A stretch of 64,000 nucleotides of DNA from contig CAKZUB010000071.1 of assembly GCA_937921505.1 (NCBI GenBank), positions 1 through 64,000 on the forward strand, written 5' to 3'. Origin of the DNA: an uncultured Clostridia bacterium. Its GTDB lineage: Bacteria; Bacillota; Clostridia; Lachnospirales; Cellulosilyticaceae. Position numbers and translations under genes: made by a program. Shown here piece by piece: positions 10,075-18,342 of this stretch (the stretch's first letter is position 1; every line of letters starts with the position of its first letter). The notes beneath the pieces were generated by a model. That model ran no database searches, was not told the DNA's origin, and was given only the letters and a program-made list of their open reading frames with translations.

Positions 10075-10144
10075 CCTATCCCCAGCCTTCTCAGTCCATA
10101 ACATTCTGGTATTGTGTATTGTTTAATTATCTAAAAATTTCATT

Positions 10145-11137
10145 TTAAACGTTATAGATATCACTTTTATAAGTATTTAAGTTTTTCTTAAACCATTCAA
10201 TAGTCTCTTCTAATCCTTGTTGCAAATGATACTCGTATTCCCAATTCGTTAACTGTTTAATCTTTTTATTACATCCTAGTAGCCTATTGACTTCACTTTT
10301 TTCTGGTCTTAACCTTTCTTCTTCACATACAATCTCTGCATGAGGATTAATCTGTCTAATAAGCTCACCGGCTAAGGTCCCTATCGAAATCTCCTTACCT
10401 GTGGCAATATTAATTTCTTCACCTACAGTTTGTTCACTCTTTGCAATTTCCACAAAGCCCCTTGCTGTGTCTTTGACATAATTAAAATCTCTAGTAGGCG
10501 CTAAAGCTCCTAGCTTAATGGTTTCCACCCCTGAAAGGAGCTGAGTTATAATCGTTGGAATAACCGCACGTGCAGATTGTCTTGGGCCATACGTATTAAA
10601 TGGTCTCACAATCGTTATGGGCATATTAAAGCTTCTATAAAATGATTCTGCAAGCCTGTCTGCTCCTATTTTAGTTGCCGAATAAGGAGATTGTCCTTGA
10701 TAAGGATGCTTCTCATCAATCGGTATATACTGAGCTGTACCATAAACCTCTGATGTCGAAGTAATTAATACCCTATTTGTTTCTAATTCCCTAGCTGCCT
10801 GTAATATATTCAATGTACCTTTTATATTTGTATCCACGTAGGAGTCTGGTGAATGGTAACTAAAAGGTATAGCAATAAGTGCCGCTAAGTGGTATACTTC
10901 ATCGCTATTTTTCATAGCTTCCCTTACACCATTAGGATCTCTAATATCTCCTGTAAATATTTCTATACTATTCTTTATACTATGATCTATTTGATCTAGC
11001 CACCCCCACGTATTAAAAGAATTGTAGTATACGAATGCCCTTACATCATATCCTTCTTTTACTAATAACTCTACGAGATGGCTACCAATAAAACCATCCC
11101 CACCTGTCACTAATATTTTTTTGTTAGTCCCAGCCAT
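10145..11137 (-). CDS. legB: NDP-N-acetylglucosamine 4,6-dehydratase (LegB-like)
   Basis: Extended short-chain dehydrogenase of about 330 residues. VTGGDGFIGSHLVELL is the NAD-binding loop, TSTSEVYGTAQYIP the substrate-contacting stretch, and YSATK the catalytic Tyr/Lys. It resembles the LegB/GDP-mannose-dehydratase-like group rather than RmlB, and it sits between ptmE and legH. In Campylobacter the equivalent enzyme acts on GDP-GlcNAc to give the 4-keto-6-deoxy intermediate, which LegC aminates. The start at 11137 (MAGTNKK) is preceded by AAAGGAGAG. The GDP-linked route is inferred from the adjacent ptmE-like gene. Confidence 0.85.
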   Translation of the reverse strand: MAGTNKKILVTGGDGFIGSHLVELLVKEGYDVRAFVYYNSFNTWGWLDQIDHSIKNSIEIFTGDIRDPNGVREAMKNSDEVYHLAALIAIPFSYHSPDSYVDTNIKGTLNILQAARELETNRVLITSTSEVYGTAQYIPIDEKHPYQGQSPYSATKIGADRLAESFYRSFNMPITIVRPFNTYGPRQSARAVIPTIITQLLSGVETIKLGALAPTRDFNYVKDTARGFVEIAKSEQTVGEEINIATGKEISIGTLAGELIRQINPHAEIVCEEERLRPEKSEVNRLLGCNKKIKQLTNWEYEYHLQQGLEETIEWFKKNLNTYKSDIYNV

Positions 11138-11153
11138 TCTCTTTTCTCTCCTT

Positions 11154-12203
11154 TTATACACCAAGTTCCTTGATCATATGTTCCATTTCTTTAAATTCAC
11201 CCATATCTAACCATGACTTTTCGGTAATAGGGTATATCCCTACCTTTTCACCCTTGTCCATATAAGTTTGAATCAAATCCGTTATATGAAAAAAAGTATT
11301 TTCAGTAATATCTTCTAACACTTCTGGTTCTATCACATATAATCCTGTATTCACTTGAAAATTATATTGTGGCTTTTCTTCAATTTTAGCAATATAACCT
11401 GATTCATCATTTTGAATAACTCCATAAGGAATAATATAGGTTTTAAGAGAAGTTACCATGGTAATTTTGTTATGATTGCTTTTGTGCATTTTTAAGATAT
11501 CTGCATAATCAGCCTTAACCAATATATCACAGTTACTTAAGAAAAAGGTCTCATGCAATTTATCCTTTAGTAGATATAGACTGCCTCCTGTTCCCAGAAA
11601 TTGCTCTTCCTCTACATACTCTATATTACTTGTGCAATTGCAATCTTGAAGATAGCTCTTTATCATATTTTTTTTATAATTAACTGTAATGAAAAAATTG
11701 TTACATCCATACATCTCGAATTGTTGCATAATTCTTTCTAAAATAGTCATCTCACCAATTGGAATAAGTGGTTTAGGCAAAATCTTTGTATAAGGATATA
11801 ATCTTGTGCCTTTACCTCCTGCCATAATAACTACAGGCAGTTCTATTGGTTGAATCGGTTGCTCCTCATTTTTATACAGGCTGTTAAAAAATATGATATC
11901 AATCGGTTTATAATATTCATCTACGACGGGTAAAGCTTGAATCTTATTGTATAACATAATTTTTTCAGCTCGATATATTTTTTTACTGGTAATAACTGTA
12001 GGATTGGTATTCATCATCAAAGCAACATGCTGCTGTAAGTCTCCTCTTTTTAAAATCCATCTTCTGATATCGCCATCTGTTATAACGCCTTTTAAAATAT
12101 CATGCTCTACTACCAGTAATATTTGTTTTGCGGTATCATCCATTTGTTTAATAGCTTCTATTATTGCCATATCAGGAGGGATACTAATACGCCCTATATC
12201 CAT
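11154..12203 (-). CDS. ptmE: CBS-domain sugar-1-phosphate nucleotidyltransferase (PtmE-like)
   Basis: Protein of about 349 residues. A tandem CBS pair fills roughly residues 1-110 (LVVEHDILKGVITDGDIRRW in the first, LPVVDEYYKPIDI in the second). The rest is a nucleotidyltransferase domain with IMAGGKGTRLYPYTKILPKP, FLSNCDILV and a C-terminal VNTGLYV stretch. This arrangement matches PtmE of Campylobacter, the glucosamine-1-phosphate guanylyltransferase that starts the GDP route to legionaminic acid. The CBS pair may sense a nucleotide. The start at 12203 follows AAAGGGGG. The other early genes of the GDP route (ptmF, ptmA, pgmL, glmU) are not in the window. Confidence 0.8.
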   Translation of the reverse strand: MDIGRISIPPDMAIIEAIKQMDDTAKQILLVVEHDILKGVITDGDIRRWILKRGDLQQHVALMMNTNPTVITSKKIYRAEKIMLYNKIQALPVVDEYYKPIDIIFFNSLYKNEEQPIQPIELPVVIMAGGKGTRLYPYTKILPKPLIPIGEMTILERIMQQFEMYGCNNFFITVNYKKNMIKSYLQDCNCTSNIEYVEEEQFLGTGGSLYLLKDKLHETFFLSNCDILVKADYADILKMHKSNHNKITMVTSLKTYIIPYGVIQNDESGYIAKIEEKPQYNFQVNTGLYVIEPEVLEDITENTFFHITDLIQTYMDKGEKVGIYPITEKSWLDMGEFKEMEHMIKELGV

Positions 12204-12233
12204 CTTAATCCCCCTTTCTATTTCCATTAAGCG

Positions 12234-12581
12234 TTATTTGTGATCAAAACTAAAGCCACTCCCTATTGCAGAATAGGGGTCAATGTATTGGTCGTTTTGT
12301 CTTTTAGCCTCATTGATGCGCTTTAGTTCTAGTTTAGTAAGTTCTAGCTGTTGCCTATACTCTTTTTGATTTTGCTTATCTAAACTTTCTATTTCCTTCA
12401 CAATCATACGCTCACTTTCGCTGAGAGGCACAATTTGAAATGGGATCTCTGTATTGACTTGATCAATTAATACTTGTCTCTCTTGAAGTAATACTATAAA
12501 TTTTTCATAATCATCATTTAGTAAAGCCTTATTTTGTTCTTTGGTTATACTTAATAACTGTGTCAAATACTCTGTTCTCAC
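12234..12581 (-). CDS. fliT: FliT-like flagellar chaperone
   Basis: A 115-residue, largely helical, charged protein. DDYEKFIVLLQERQVLID near residues 23-40 resembles the helix-loop pattern of FliT, the FliD export chaperone. It starts with GTG just behind GGGGGAG. It lies between legC and the ptmE-like gene, inside the sugar pathway, which is odd for a chaperone but fits a single filament-assembly operon that also carries fliD and fliS. Sequence conservation in this family is weak, so the assignment rests on size, helicity and context. Confidence 0.6.
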   Translation of the reverse strand: MRTEYLTQLLSITKEQNKALLNDDYEKFIVLLQERQVLIDQVNTEIPFQIVPLSESERMIVKEIESLDKQNQKEYRQQLELTKLELKRINEAKRQNDQYIDPYSAIGSGFSFDHK

Positions 12582-12597
12582 CCTTCTCCCCCTAACT

Positions 12598-13761
12598 TCA
12601 TCTATTTAAAAGGCTTTTTATTTTTTCTGCTACATAAGTTACTTCTTGTGTACTCAGATTTGAACTACAAGGTAGGTTGATAATATGCTGCTTATAATAA
12701 ATAGCTTGCTCTATAGCATAGCTTTGTTCCGATAGGTAAGGTTTTTGCTCATGAATGAGGCCCCAAATTGGTCTTGTCTGAATCCCTTCATTTTCAAGAG
12801 TAGCTATTATTTCTTCTATACTATGCTGATTTGTTTTTAGTAACAGGGAATAAAACCAATAATTCGCTCTTATTTCTTTACTAAAAGGCAATATTTCTAT
12901 CGCCTCACAGTCTGCTAATAAGGTTTTGTACAAATGATAATTTTGTGTTTTGGTTTTAATGAATTGTTCTAATTGCTCGAGCTGTGCTACACCTATCGCA
13001 GCCTGTATGTTTGTCATTCTATAATTATAGCCAATATCATGATGAAGATAATAAAGTTCATCATCTTTGGCCTGGGTGGATAAGTACTTAGCCTTTTTAA
13101 GGTGTTCACTGTCTTTAGCAACTAGCATACCGCCACCACCCGTTGTAATGATTTTATTCCCATTAAAAGAGTACACCCCAAAGTCAGCTATAGTCCCTAA
13201 AAATTTATGTTGATATCTCCCTTGAGTAAAATAGCTTCCTAATGCCTCTGTAGCATCTTCAATGACTTTTAAATGATACTTTTTCGCTATATCTATTATT
13301 TTTTTCATATCTGCACAATTTCCAAATACATGAACAACTATAATGGCCTTAATTTGTCTATTAGTTTTTATATTAATTAATTGCTTTTTCTCCCATGCAC
13401 ACTCAGTCTTAATAAATTTTTCCAGCTTATCTCCATCTAAAGTTAATGTATGATCGCAATCCATAAATACCGGATGAGCACCCATATAATAAACTGGATT
13501 GACAGCTGCAATAAAAGTAAGCGTTGGCACAAGCACTTCGTCACCTTGACTCACTTCACTTAAACGTAAGGCTAAATGCAAGCCCGCTGTTCCGCTTTGA
13601 CAGGCTACTGTTCCTTGAACACCTAAATACTTAGCTGTCTTTTCCTCAAACTCTGTTATATAAGCTCCCGCCGTAGATACCCACTCTTTATCAATAGCAT
13701 TTATCACATATTCTTTTTCTTTACCTTTTAAATGTGGGACAGAAAGTGGAATATATTTCAC
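12598..13761 (-). CDS. legC: Aminotransferase of the legionaminate pathway (LegC-like)
   Basis: PLP-dependent DegT-family enzyme of 387 residues. IPLSVPHLKGKE opens the protein as in LegC/PglE-type enzymes, VACQSGTAG binds the cofactor phosphate, VIEDATEALGS carries the Asp, and the Schiff-base lysine is K203 in YSFNGNKIITTGGGG. It should aminate C4 of the 4-keto-6-deoxy-GlcNAc nucleotide made by LegB, using glutamate. Its start overlaps the maf stop by four bases (ATGA), coupling sugar synthesis to the transferase. It differs clearly from the second aminotransferase at 3290-4423, so two amino sugars are probably made. Confidence 0.87.
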   Translation of the reverse strand: MKYIPLSVPHLKGKEKEYVINAIDKEWVSTAGAYITEFEEKTAKYLGVQGTVACQSGTAGLHLALRLSEVSQGDEVLVPTLTFIAAVNPVYYMGAHPVFMDCDHTLTLDGDKLEKFIKTECAWEKKQLINIKTNRQIKAIIVVHVFGNCADMKKIIDIAKKYHLKVIEDATEALGSYFTQGRYQHKFLGTIADFGVYSFNGNKIITTGGGGMLVAKDSEHLKKAKYLSTQAKDDELYYLHHDIGYNYRMTNIQAAIGVAQLEQLEQFIKTKTQNYHLYKTLLADCEAIEILPFSKEIRANYWFYSLLLKTNQHSIEEIIATLENEGIQTRPIWGLIHEQKPYLSEQSYAIEQAIYYKQHIINLPCSSNLSTQEVTYVAEKIKSLLNR

Positions 13762-15509
13762 TGATTCATTGCTCCTTCTATAATCATTATAAGTTGTTCT
13801 ATACCCTCTTCTAAATGCTGATAGAAAATATGATTTAAACGTAAATTTCTTACTAACCTCTGATCAGCAGTTTCATTAATAGGCTCCTTATTCTGCACAT
13901 CTAACCCCATTAACAGTTCTATATCACTTAATAAAATCTTGATTAAACCTTCACTGTTAGATACCTTTAGAATAGCCGCATCACCAGTTTCTATAAGTTT
14001 CATTATTTTATAAATATGATTTTTTCGTTGCCCTTTATAATCCTCATACTCTTTTATTAGCTGACTATAATCATCTTTAAGCGTTCGGCTAAATTTAAGG
14101 ATTTTGTTGAGACTTACGGTCGCTTCATTTATATTTTTATCCACATCTTGCTTTTCATTGCCTTTAAATAATGTATGAGAAACTTCGGGCTTTTCTGTTA
14201 TGCAATAACATGCTATACATTCCTTCAAAGGCATATGTACAGCCCCCTCTATAAAAGCACCTCCCTCAGTTGCATTAATATAAGTTCTCGGATTATCTTT
14301 AATAAAACTTTGAATCCATGTTAAAAAGCTAATCAATACAGCTTCTGAAGGCACCACCCCACCATCATAGCTTTTAATATATCTCATTTCTTTTTCAAGT
14401 ACATAAGCTTTCACATCATTGTTACCTAATCCAATTAAATTATCAGAAGTTAATGTACTATGTCTCTTATCACCCGTATAAGCTAAATCTTGTCCAATAA
14501 AAACAATCGGCTCGCATCCCATATAACAGGCTGTACTTAAACATAAACTTGCCACTGTTCCACTCATTGCTAATGTCGGGTTAACCCTCAAATTAAGTAT
14601 ACTTGCTACTACAGCACTGTTATACATTAAGTAACAAGGACCATTACTTGTTTTGACTACTTTATCATTCCCCTCAACTATAGTAATAAGGGGAATATCG
14701 TGTACTTTACTTGTACCAAAAGTTTCATAAATCTTATCTGATGGGTCTACTGATACCACAAAGTCTGGCCTGATACCTTGTGCTAAAACAGTTGATAAGG
14801 TTCTTCCTACACATAAAATAATCCCCTTAAACTCTTTAATTAAATGAATATTCTTATCCAGAGAAGGTCCCGCTGATACGATTAAAGCTGGAGTGCCTTT
14901 ATATTTATTGCAATGTACCGATAAGTCATATCCTTTTTGCATGGCATAACGGTTAGAAAGAGTATTTTGAATGCCCTGTCTTCTTAAATTAAGAGATGTA
15001 TTAACTCCTATAACCTTCTCTAATAAATATTTATCTATAACACTTAATATGGTTTTACAGTATTGAGGATAATAAGTTAAATAACTTTCTAATGTCACAA
15101 CTTGTACATTATAAAGTTCTGTTCTTGGGATAGTGTTATTTAAGATTGATGCTAACTTTTCTTTATCACTCCCTACAAAAAATTGTAAATTAGGCTTATT
15201 ACGCTGCTTTAAATCACTTGCTATTTCCAGTTGATCTTGTAAAAGTTGGTCATTTAACTCAATAGCAATAATTTGTACATCTTCTCCAACTTTATCTAAA
15301 AGTTCTCTCACCATATATCCCATACCAAAGCCAATGAGCACCCAAATCGTCTGTTTATTTCTAAAATCATCTTTTAAATGGGCAAGTGCATCTTTTTTAG
15401 GATAGTATTTGCTTAAAATATAGCGTTTCTTATTCTCACTATATACTGCTAGTGTATAGCCATCCTCCTTATAGGCTGATTCAATGCTGTACTCTAATGT
15501 CTCTAACAA
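13758..15509 (-). CDS. maf: Motility accessory factor (Maf/DUF115) flagellin glycosyltransferase
   Basis: Protein of about 583 residues of the DUF115/Maf family, cytoplasmic enzymes that transfer nonulosonic acids onto flagellin Ser/Thr before export. GFGMGYMVRELL lies in the N-terminal domain. The DUF115 core shows PALIVSAGPSLDKNI, ILCVGRTLSTVL, PDFVVSVDPSDK and VFIGQDLAYTGDKRH, with a helical C-terminal region. The 5' end is puzzling: the only in-frame conventional start is a TTG at 15509 without a ribosome site, whereas AGGAGG followed at once by ATGATG lies at 15541-15552 in another frame (see findings). The gene sits between fliS and legC, as expected for the enzyme using CMP-legionaminate. 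Confidence 0.88.
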   Translation of the reverse strand: MLETLEYSIESAYKEDGYTLAVYSENKKRYILSKYYPKKDALAHLKDDFRNKQTIWVLIGFGMGYMVRELLDKVGEDVQIIAIELNDQLLQDQLEIASDLKQRNKPNLQFFVGSDKEKLASILNNTIPRTELYNVQVVTLESYLTYYPQYCKTILSVIDKYLLEKVIGVNTSLNLRRQGIQNTLSNRYAMQKGYDLSVHCNKYKGTPALIVSAGPSLDKNIHLIKEFKGIILCVGRTLSTVLAQGIRPDFVVSVDPSDKIYETFGTSKVHDIPLITIVEGNDKVVKTSNGPCYLMYNSAVVASILNLRVNPTLAMSGTVASLCLSTACYMGCEPIVFIGQDLAYTGDKRHSTLTSDNLIGLGNNDVKAYVLEKEMRYIKSYDGGVVPSEAVLISFLTWIQSFIKDNPRTYINATEGGAFIEGAVHMPLKECIACYCITEKPEVSHTLFKGNEKQDVDKNINEATVSLNKILKFSRTLKDDYSQLIKEYEDYKGQRKNHIYKIMKLIETGDAAILKVSNSEGLIKILLSDIELLMGLDVQNKEPINETADQRLVRNLRLNHIFYQHLEEGIEQLIMIIEGAMNQ

Positions 15510-15550
15510 TTCTTGTCGTCCAGTTTGTAGTGTTATAAGTCATCATCCTC

Positions 15551-15907
15551 CTATTCTACATAAGCATTAACATTTACTTGGATTGCCATCATCCATTTGT
15601 TGAGTTGTTCTAATAATTCAAACTCCATGGCATCAGCTAATAATCCTATATCTTCATTTTCTATAGCTTCTATCAGCACTCGTAATAAATGGTTAACTTC
15701 AAGTGTATTCACTTTTTGTATTTGAATATCTTGTGTTAACCTTAGAACATCTCCTAACCATCCTAATCCTTCTGTAATTTGAACTATTAATTGATATCCT
15801 GCTTGAATATCTTTTTGTCTCAATAAGACAATAGCCCTTTTTGTACCCAGATATAATTTTTCAGTATATTCTAATGCGTCTCTTAATGCTTCTACCTGTA
15901 TCTCCAT
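15551..15907 (-). CDS. Small helical protein of unknown function in the filament operon
   Basis: I do not recognise this 118-residue protein. It is predicted to be almost entirely helical and acidic, with regularly spaced leucines (LLRQKDIQAGYQLIVQIT, LLRVLIEAIENEDIGLLAD). It has no signal peptide and no cysteines. ACAGGAG precedes its ATG. Size, helicity and the place directly after fliS and before maf suggest a flagellin- or Maf-binding chaperone or adaptor, but that is inference from position only. Confidence 0.6.
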   Translation of the reverse strand: MEIQVEALRDALEYTEKLYLGTKRAIVLLRQKDIQAGYQLIVQITEGLGWLGDVLRLTQDIQIQKVNTLEVNHLLRVLIEAIENEDIGLLADAMEFELLEQLNKWMMAIQVNVNAYVE

Positions 15908-15943
15908 TTTATCTCCTGTTCTTATTATGTACTTTAATGCTGT

Positions 15944-16312
15944 TTAATGAGGTTGTTTCATAACTTCCTTCCATAGATCTCTAAATTGCTCGATCAATTG
16001 TTTTGCTTCTAATAATTTTTCTGAACTCTTCTTGATATTGGTTTCTATTAATAAATAACCTATGTATTCATATAAAGGTTTAAGCTCCGCTGAAATAGGA
16101 TATGTATCATCTAAGGTAGCATATAATTCCTGTATAATATCTTGAGCTTTGACAATATACTTATGAGTCGTTTGCACATCTTTTTTCTCTATAGTTTCTA
16201 ATCCTATATTACAAAACTTGATTGCCCCATTATATAACATCAAAGTAAGTTCAGCAGAGCTGGCAGTCATTACTGCATTTTGTTGGTATTTTTGAACTTG
16301 AGTACTTAACAT
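15944..16312 (-). CDS. fliS: Flagellin export chaperone FliS
   Basis: A 122-residue four-helix protein that binds the flagellin C-terminus in the cytoplasm and prevents premature polymerisation. YQQNAVMTASSAELTLMLYNGAIKF near the start (in two halves, YQQNAVMTASS and ELTLMLYNGAIKF) is the FliS signature, and the length is normal. It lies nine bases behind fliD. Together with FliW, encoded upstream of hag, it would compete for flagellin and thereby affect CsrA release. Confidence 0.93.
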   Translation of the reverse strand: MLSTQVQKYQQNAVMTASSAELTLMLYNGAIKFCNIGLETIEKKDVQTTHKYIVKAQDIIQELYATLDDTYPISAELKPLYEYIGYLLIETNIKKSSEKLLEAKQLIEQFRDLWKEVMKQPH

Positions 16313-16320
16313 TTTGCCTC

Positions 16321-17787
16321 CTATTGTAGCCAGCTACTAATACTAGCCCCTTGTGTATTCATTTGTGTCATAGCTTTCTCTAGCGCTGTAAATTTTTTGT
16401 AATAAATGGCTTCCATTTTGCTATATTTTTTTTCTAAATCATAAATGCGCTCTTTCGATGTTTTAATATTATCTTGGAGTAACTTATCATTATAAAAAGA
16501 ATCATAACTTCTTGTGTCTTTTATGCTTTTTTCTAATGCCTTAAAGCTACTGTCTAAAATAGTTCCTATTCCTCTATTAGATACTTTACCACTTACATTG
16601 GTAGTTCCTTTACTTGTAAATAATTCCATAACTCCATTTATGTTTTCCTCTAAGGCCTTTTTCAGCTCATCTTTATCTAGTGTAAGCTTTCCTTTTTCTG
16701 AATAATAACCCGTGGTAATACCTATTTTTGAAAGACTACCAAAAGCATTTCCCTTAACGACTGACTGTAGATCAGAACGCATGGTACCCACAAGGGTCCT
16801 TAGACTTTCATCACGTCTTAATAAGGTCTTCTTAATATTGGCCTCATAGTCTTCTATCTGCTTATCTGTCATTTTCTCTTTTTCTGCATCCGCTAGTGGT
16901 TTTGAGGAAGTTGACTTAGTATATAATTTGGTATTTAAATCATCAATTAATGTATTATAGGCCTCTACAAATTTGCTCATAAACTCTACTACTTTATCTG
17001 TATCCTTACTTATTTGAATTTTTATCTTTTCCCCTACTGCAGTCGTATCATTCAAGTTGATATTCAAGCCATTGATTTGTATATTATTAGATTCTGAAGT
17101 TAATGAAACTGTGCCGTTATAAGTATATTCTGCATTGGTACCGTGTGTATTCATATTGCTAAAGCCGAGGCGATCTAATACTCCCCCACCAGCTGTATCT
17201 ATTTTTAGTTTCGCACTTTCTCCTGTTTGCTTTGTTGAAATAAAAAGTTTATTATTTTTGGTATCAAAGCTTACATCGAGACTACTATCTGCTTCTTTTA
17301 TTTTCTTTACTACGGTTTGTAAGGTATCATCTTTTGTAATGGTAATAGATTTATCATTGATTTTAAGTACTTCATTCGCCGTTAACCCTATTAAATCCCT
17401 TAATTTAGCTGATACATCAACGCCAGCTTCTAAATTCATCTCTCCTGCTACAAATACACCTGCAGCTAATTTTTCTATAGTAAGCTCGTGAAGCCCTTCT
17501 GCTGCCTCTCCACTAGCTGTTACTGTAGCAGCAGTACTTGAACTTGTAGCTTTAGAGACATTAAAAGTAGACTCAAATCTTAATTTATCAACAAAGTCTG
17601 TTTGAAATTTATTAATAGCTTTATTAGTTTCTGTCCATATCTCTTTTTTCCACTCCAGTAAAATTTTTTTTTGATTTACTGCGTCAATTCTGGCTTTTTG
17701 GGTACTTAACATCGCCTTTACAATAGCATCAGTATCCAGTCCTGATGCTAAACCTGTAAACTGTACTTTCCCTGTACTTATCGCCAT
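16321..17787 (-). CDS. fliD: Filament cap protein FliD
   Basis: Protein of 488 residues that forms the cap under which flagellin subunits fold at the filament tip. FTGLASGLDTDAIVKAML is the FliD N-terminal signature. ITKDDTLQTVVKKI and the following segment form the exposed middle domains, and the C-terminal third (from about residue 300) is coiled-coil-like (YDLEKKYSKMEAIYYKKF). No signal peptide is present, as expected for type III export. It is preceded by flaG and followed by fliS in the usual order. Confidence 0.95.
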   Translation of the reverse strand: MAISTGKVQFTGLASGLDTDAIVKAMLSTQKARIDAVNQKKILLEWKKEIWTETNKAINKFQTDFVDKLRFESTFNVSKATSSSTAATVTASGEAAEGLHELTIEKLAAGVFVAGEMNLEAGVDVSAKLRDLIGLTANEVLKINDKSITITKDDTLQTVVKKIKEADSSLDVSFDTKNNKLFISTKQTGESAKLKIDTAGGGVLDRLGFSNMNTHGTNAEYTYNGTVSLTSESNNIQINGLNINLNDTTAVGEKIKIQISKDTDKVVEFMSKFVEAYNTLIDDLNTKLYTKSTSSKPLADAEKEKMTDKQIEDYEANIKKTLLRRDESLRTLVGTMRSDLQSVVKGNAFGSLSKIGITTGYYSEKGKLTLDKDELKKALEENINGVMELFTSKGTTNVSGKVSNRGIGTILDSSFKALEKSIKDTRSYDSFYNDKLLQDNIKTSKERIYDLEKKYSKMEAIYYKKFTALEKAMTQMNTQGASISSWLQ

Positions 17788-17799
17788 ATGTCATCCTCC

Positions 17800-18201
17800 T
17801 TAACGTTTTTCATCTACAAAAAGTCCAGCTAATTCCATCATTTTAGCAATCATATTTAATATTTTCTCAGAAGGAATTTCTTTAACGACTTCATGTGTAT
17901 TACTATCAATTACTTTTACCATAATTTGGTTTGTTGATTCATGCATTGCAAATTCTAAACTAGTTGTTTTACCTTGTATTTTATTATCTTCTTTTTCAAG
18001 GACTTGAAGTAAAGCTTTCTTTTTCCCTTGTGCATCTTGCCCTGTTAAACTTTCTTTCGATGTCTCTAATTTGTTTTCTATAGTAGGTCTTTCATTCAGT
18101 AATGATTTTTTCGGTCCTTCTGTATTTGTGTGCTTGTAGCTACTACTTTGAACATTATCCTCTATATTACTGCTATTTATCCCATTATTCCCGACCATCA
18201 T
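17800..18201 (-). CDS. flaG: FlaG family flagellar protein
   Basis: A 133-residue protein. The conserved part is C-terminal (about 75-130): LEFAMHESTNQIMVKVIDSN, then EVVKEIPSEKILNMIAKMME, the FlaG motif. The N-terminal 70 residues are polar, Ser/Asn-rich and probably disordered. FlaG proteins influence filament length and occur in front of fliD. It is the first gene of the filament-cap and glycosylation series; a sigma-D-like promoter lies 49 bases upstream. Two adjacent ATG codons (18201, 18198) could both serve after GGAGAG. Confidence 0.85.
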   Translation of the reverse strand: MMVGNNGINSSNIEDNVQSSSYKHTNTEGPKKSLLNERPTIENKLETSKESLTGQDAQGKKKALLQVLEKEDNKIQGKTTSLEFAMHESTNQIMVKVIDSNTHEVVKEIPSEKILNMIAKMMELAGLFVDEKR

Positions 18202-18249
18202 CTTCCAACTCTCCTTTAATTTAGTTTTTATTTTATCTCGTTATATGAT

Positions 18250-18277
18250 ATATCGGATATAATCATACTTTTTGTTA
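18250..18277 (-). promoter_or_regulatory. Candidate sigma-D (sigma-28) promoter for flaG operon
   Basis: On the minus strand, TAAC (18277-18274), a 16-base spacer and TCCGATAT (18257-18250) match the flagellar sigma pattern TAAA-N15-GCCGATAA closely in the -10 part and at three of four positions in the -35. It sits between the hag terminator and flaG, and is the only promoter-like site I see for the roughly 17-kb series down to rmlB. Confidence 0.55.
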
Positions 18278-18298
18278 GAGCTTTTAAAAATATTTAGT

Positions 18299-18327
18299 AA
18301 AAAAACGGGCTACATACGCAGCCCGTT
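18299..18327 (-). terminator. Rho-independent terminator of hag
   Basis: On the minus strand ACGGGCTGCGTATGTAGCCCGT followed by T7 forms a 7-bp GC-rich stem just after the flagellin stop. It separates the abundant hag message from flaG-fliD. Confidence 0.9.
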
Positions 18328-18342
18328 CTTTTACTAAATATT

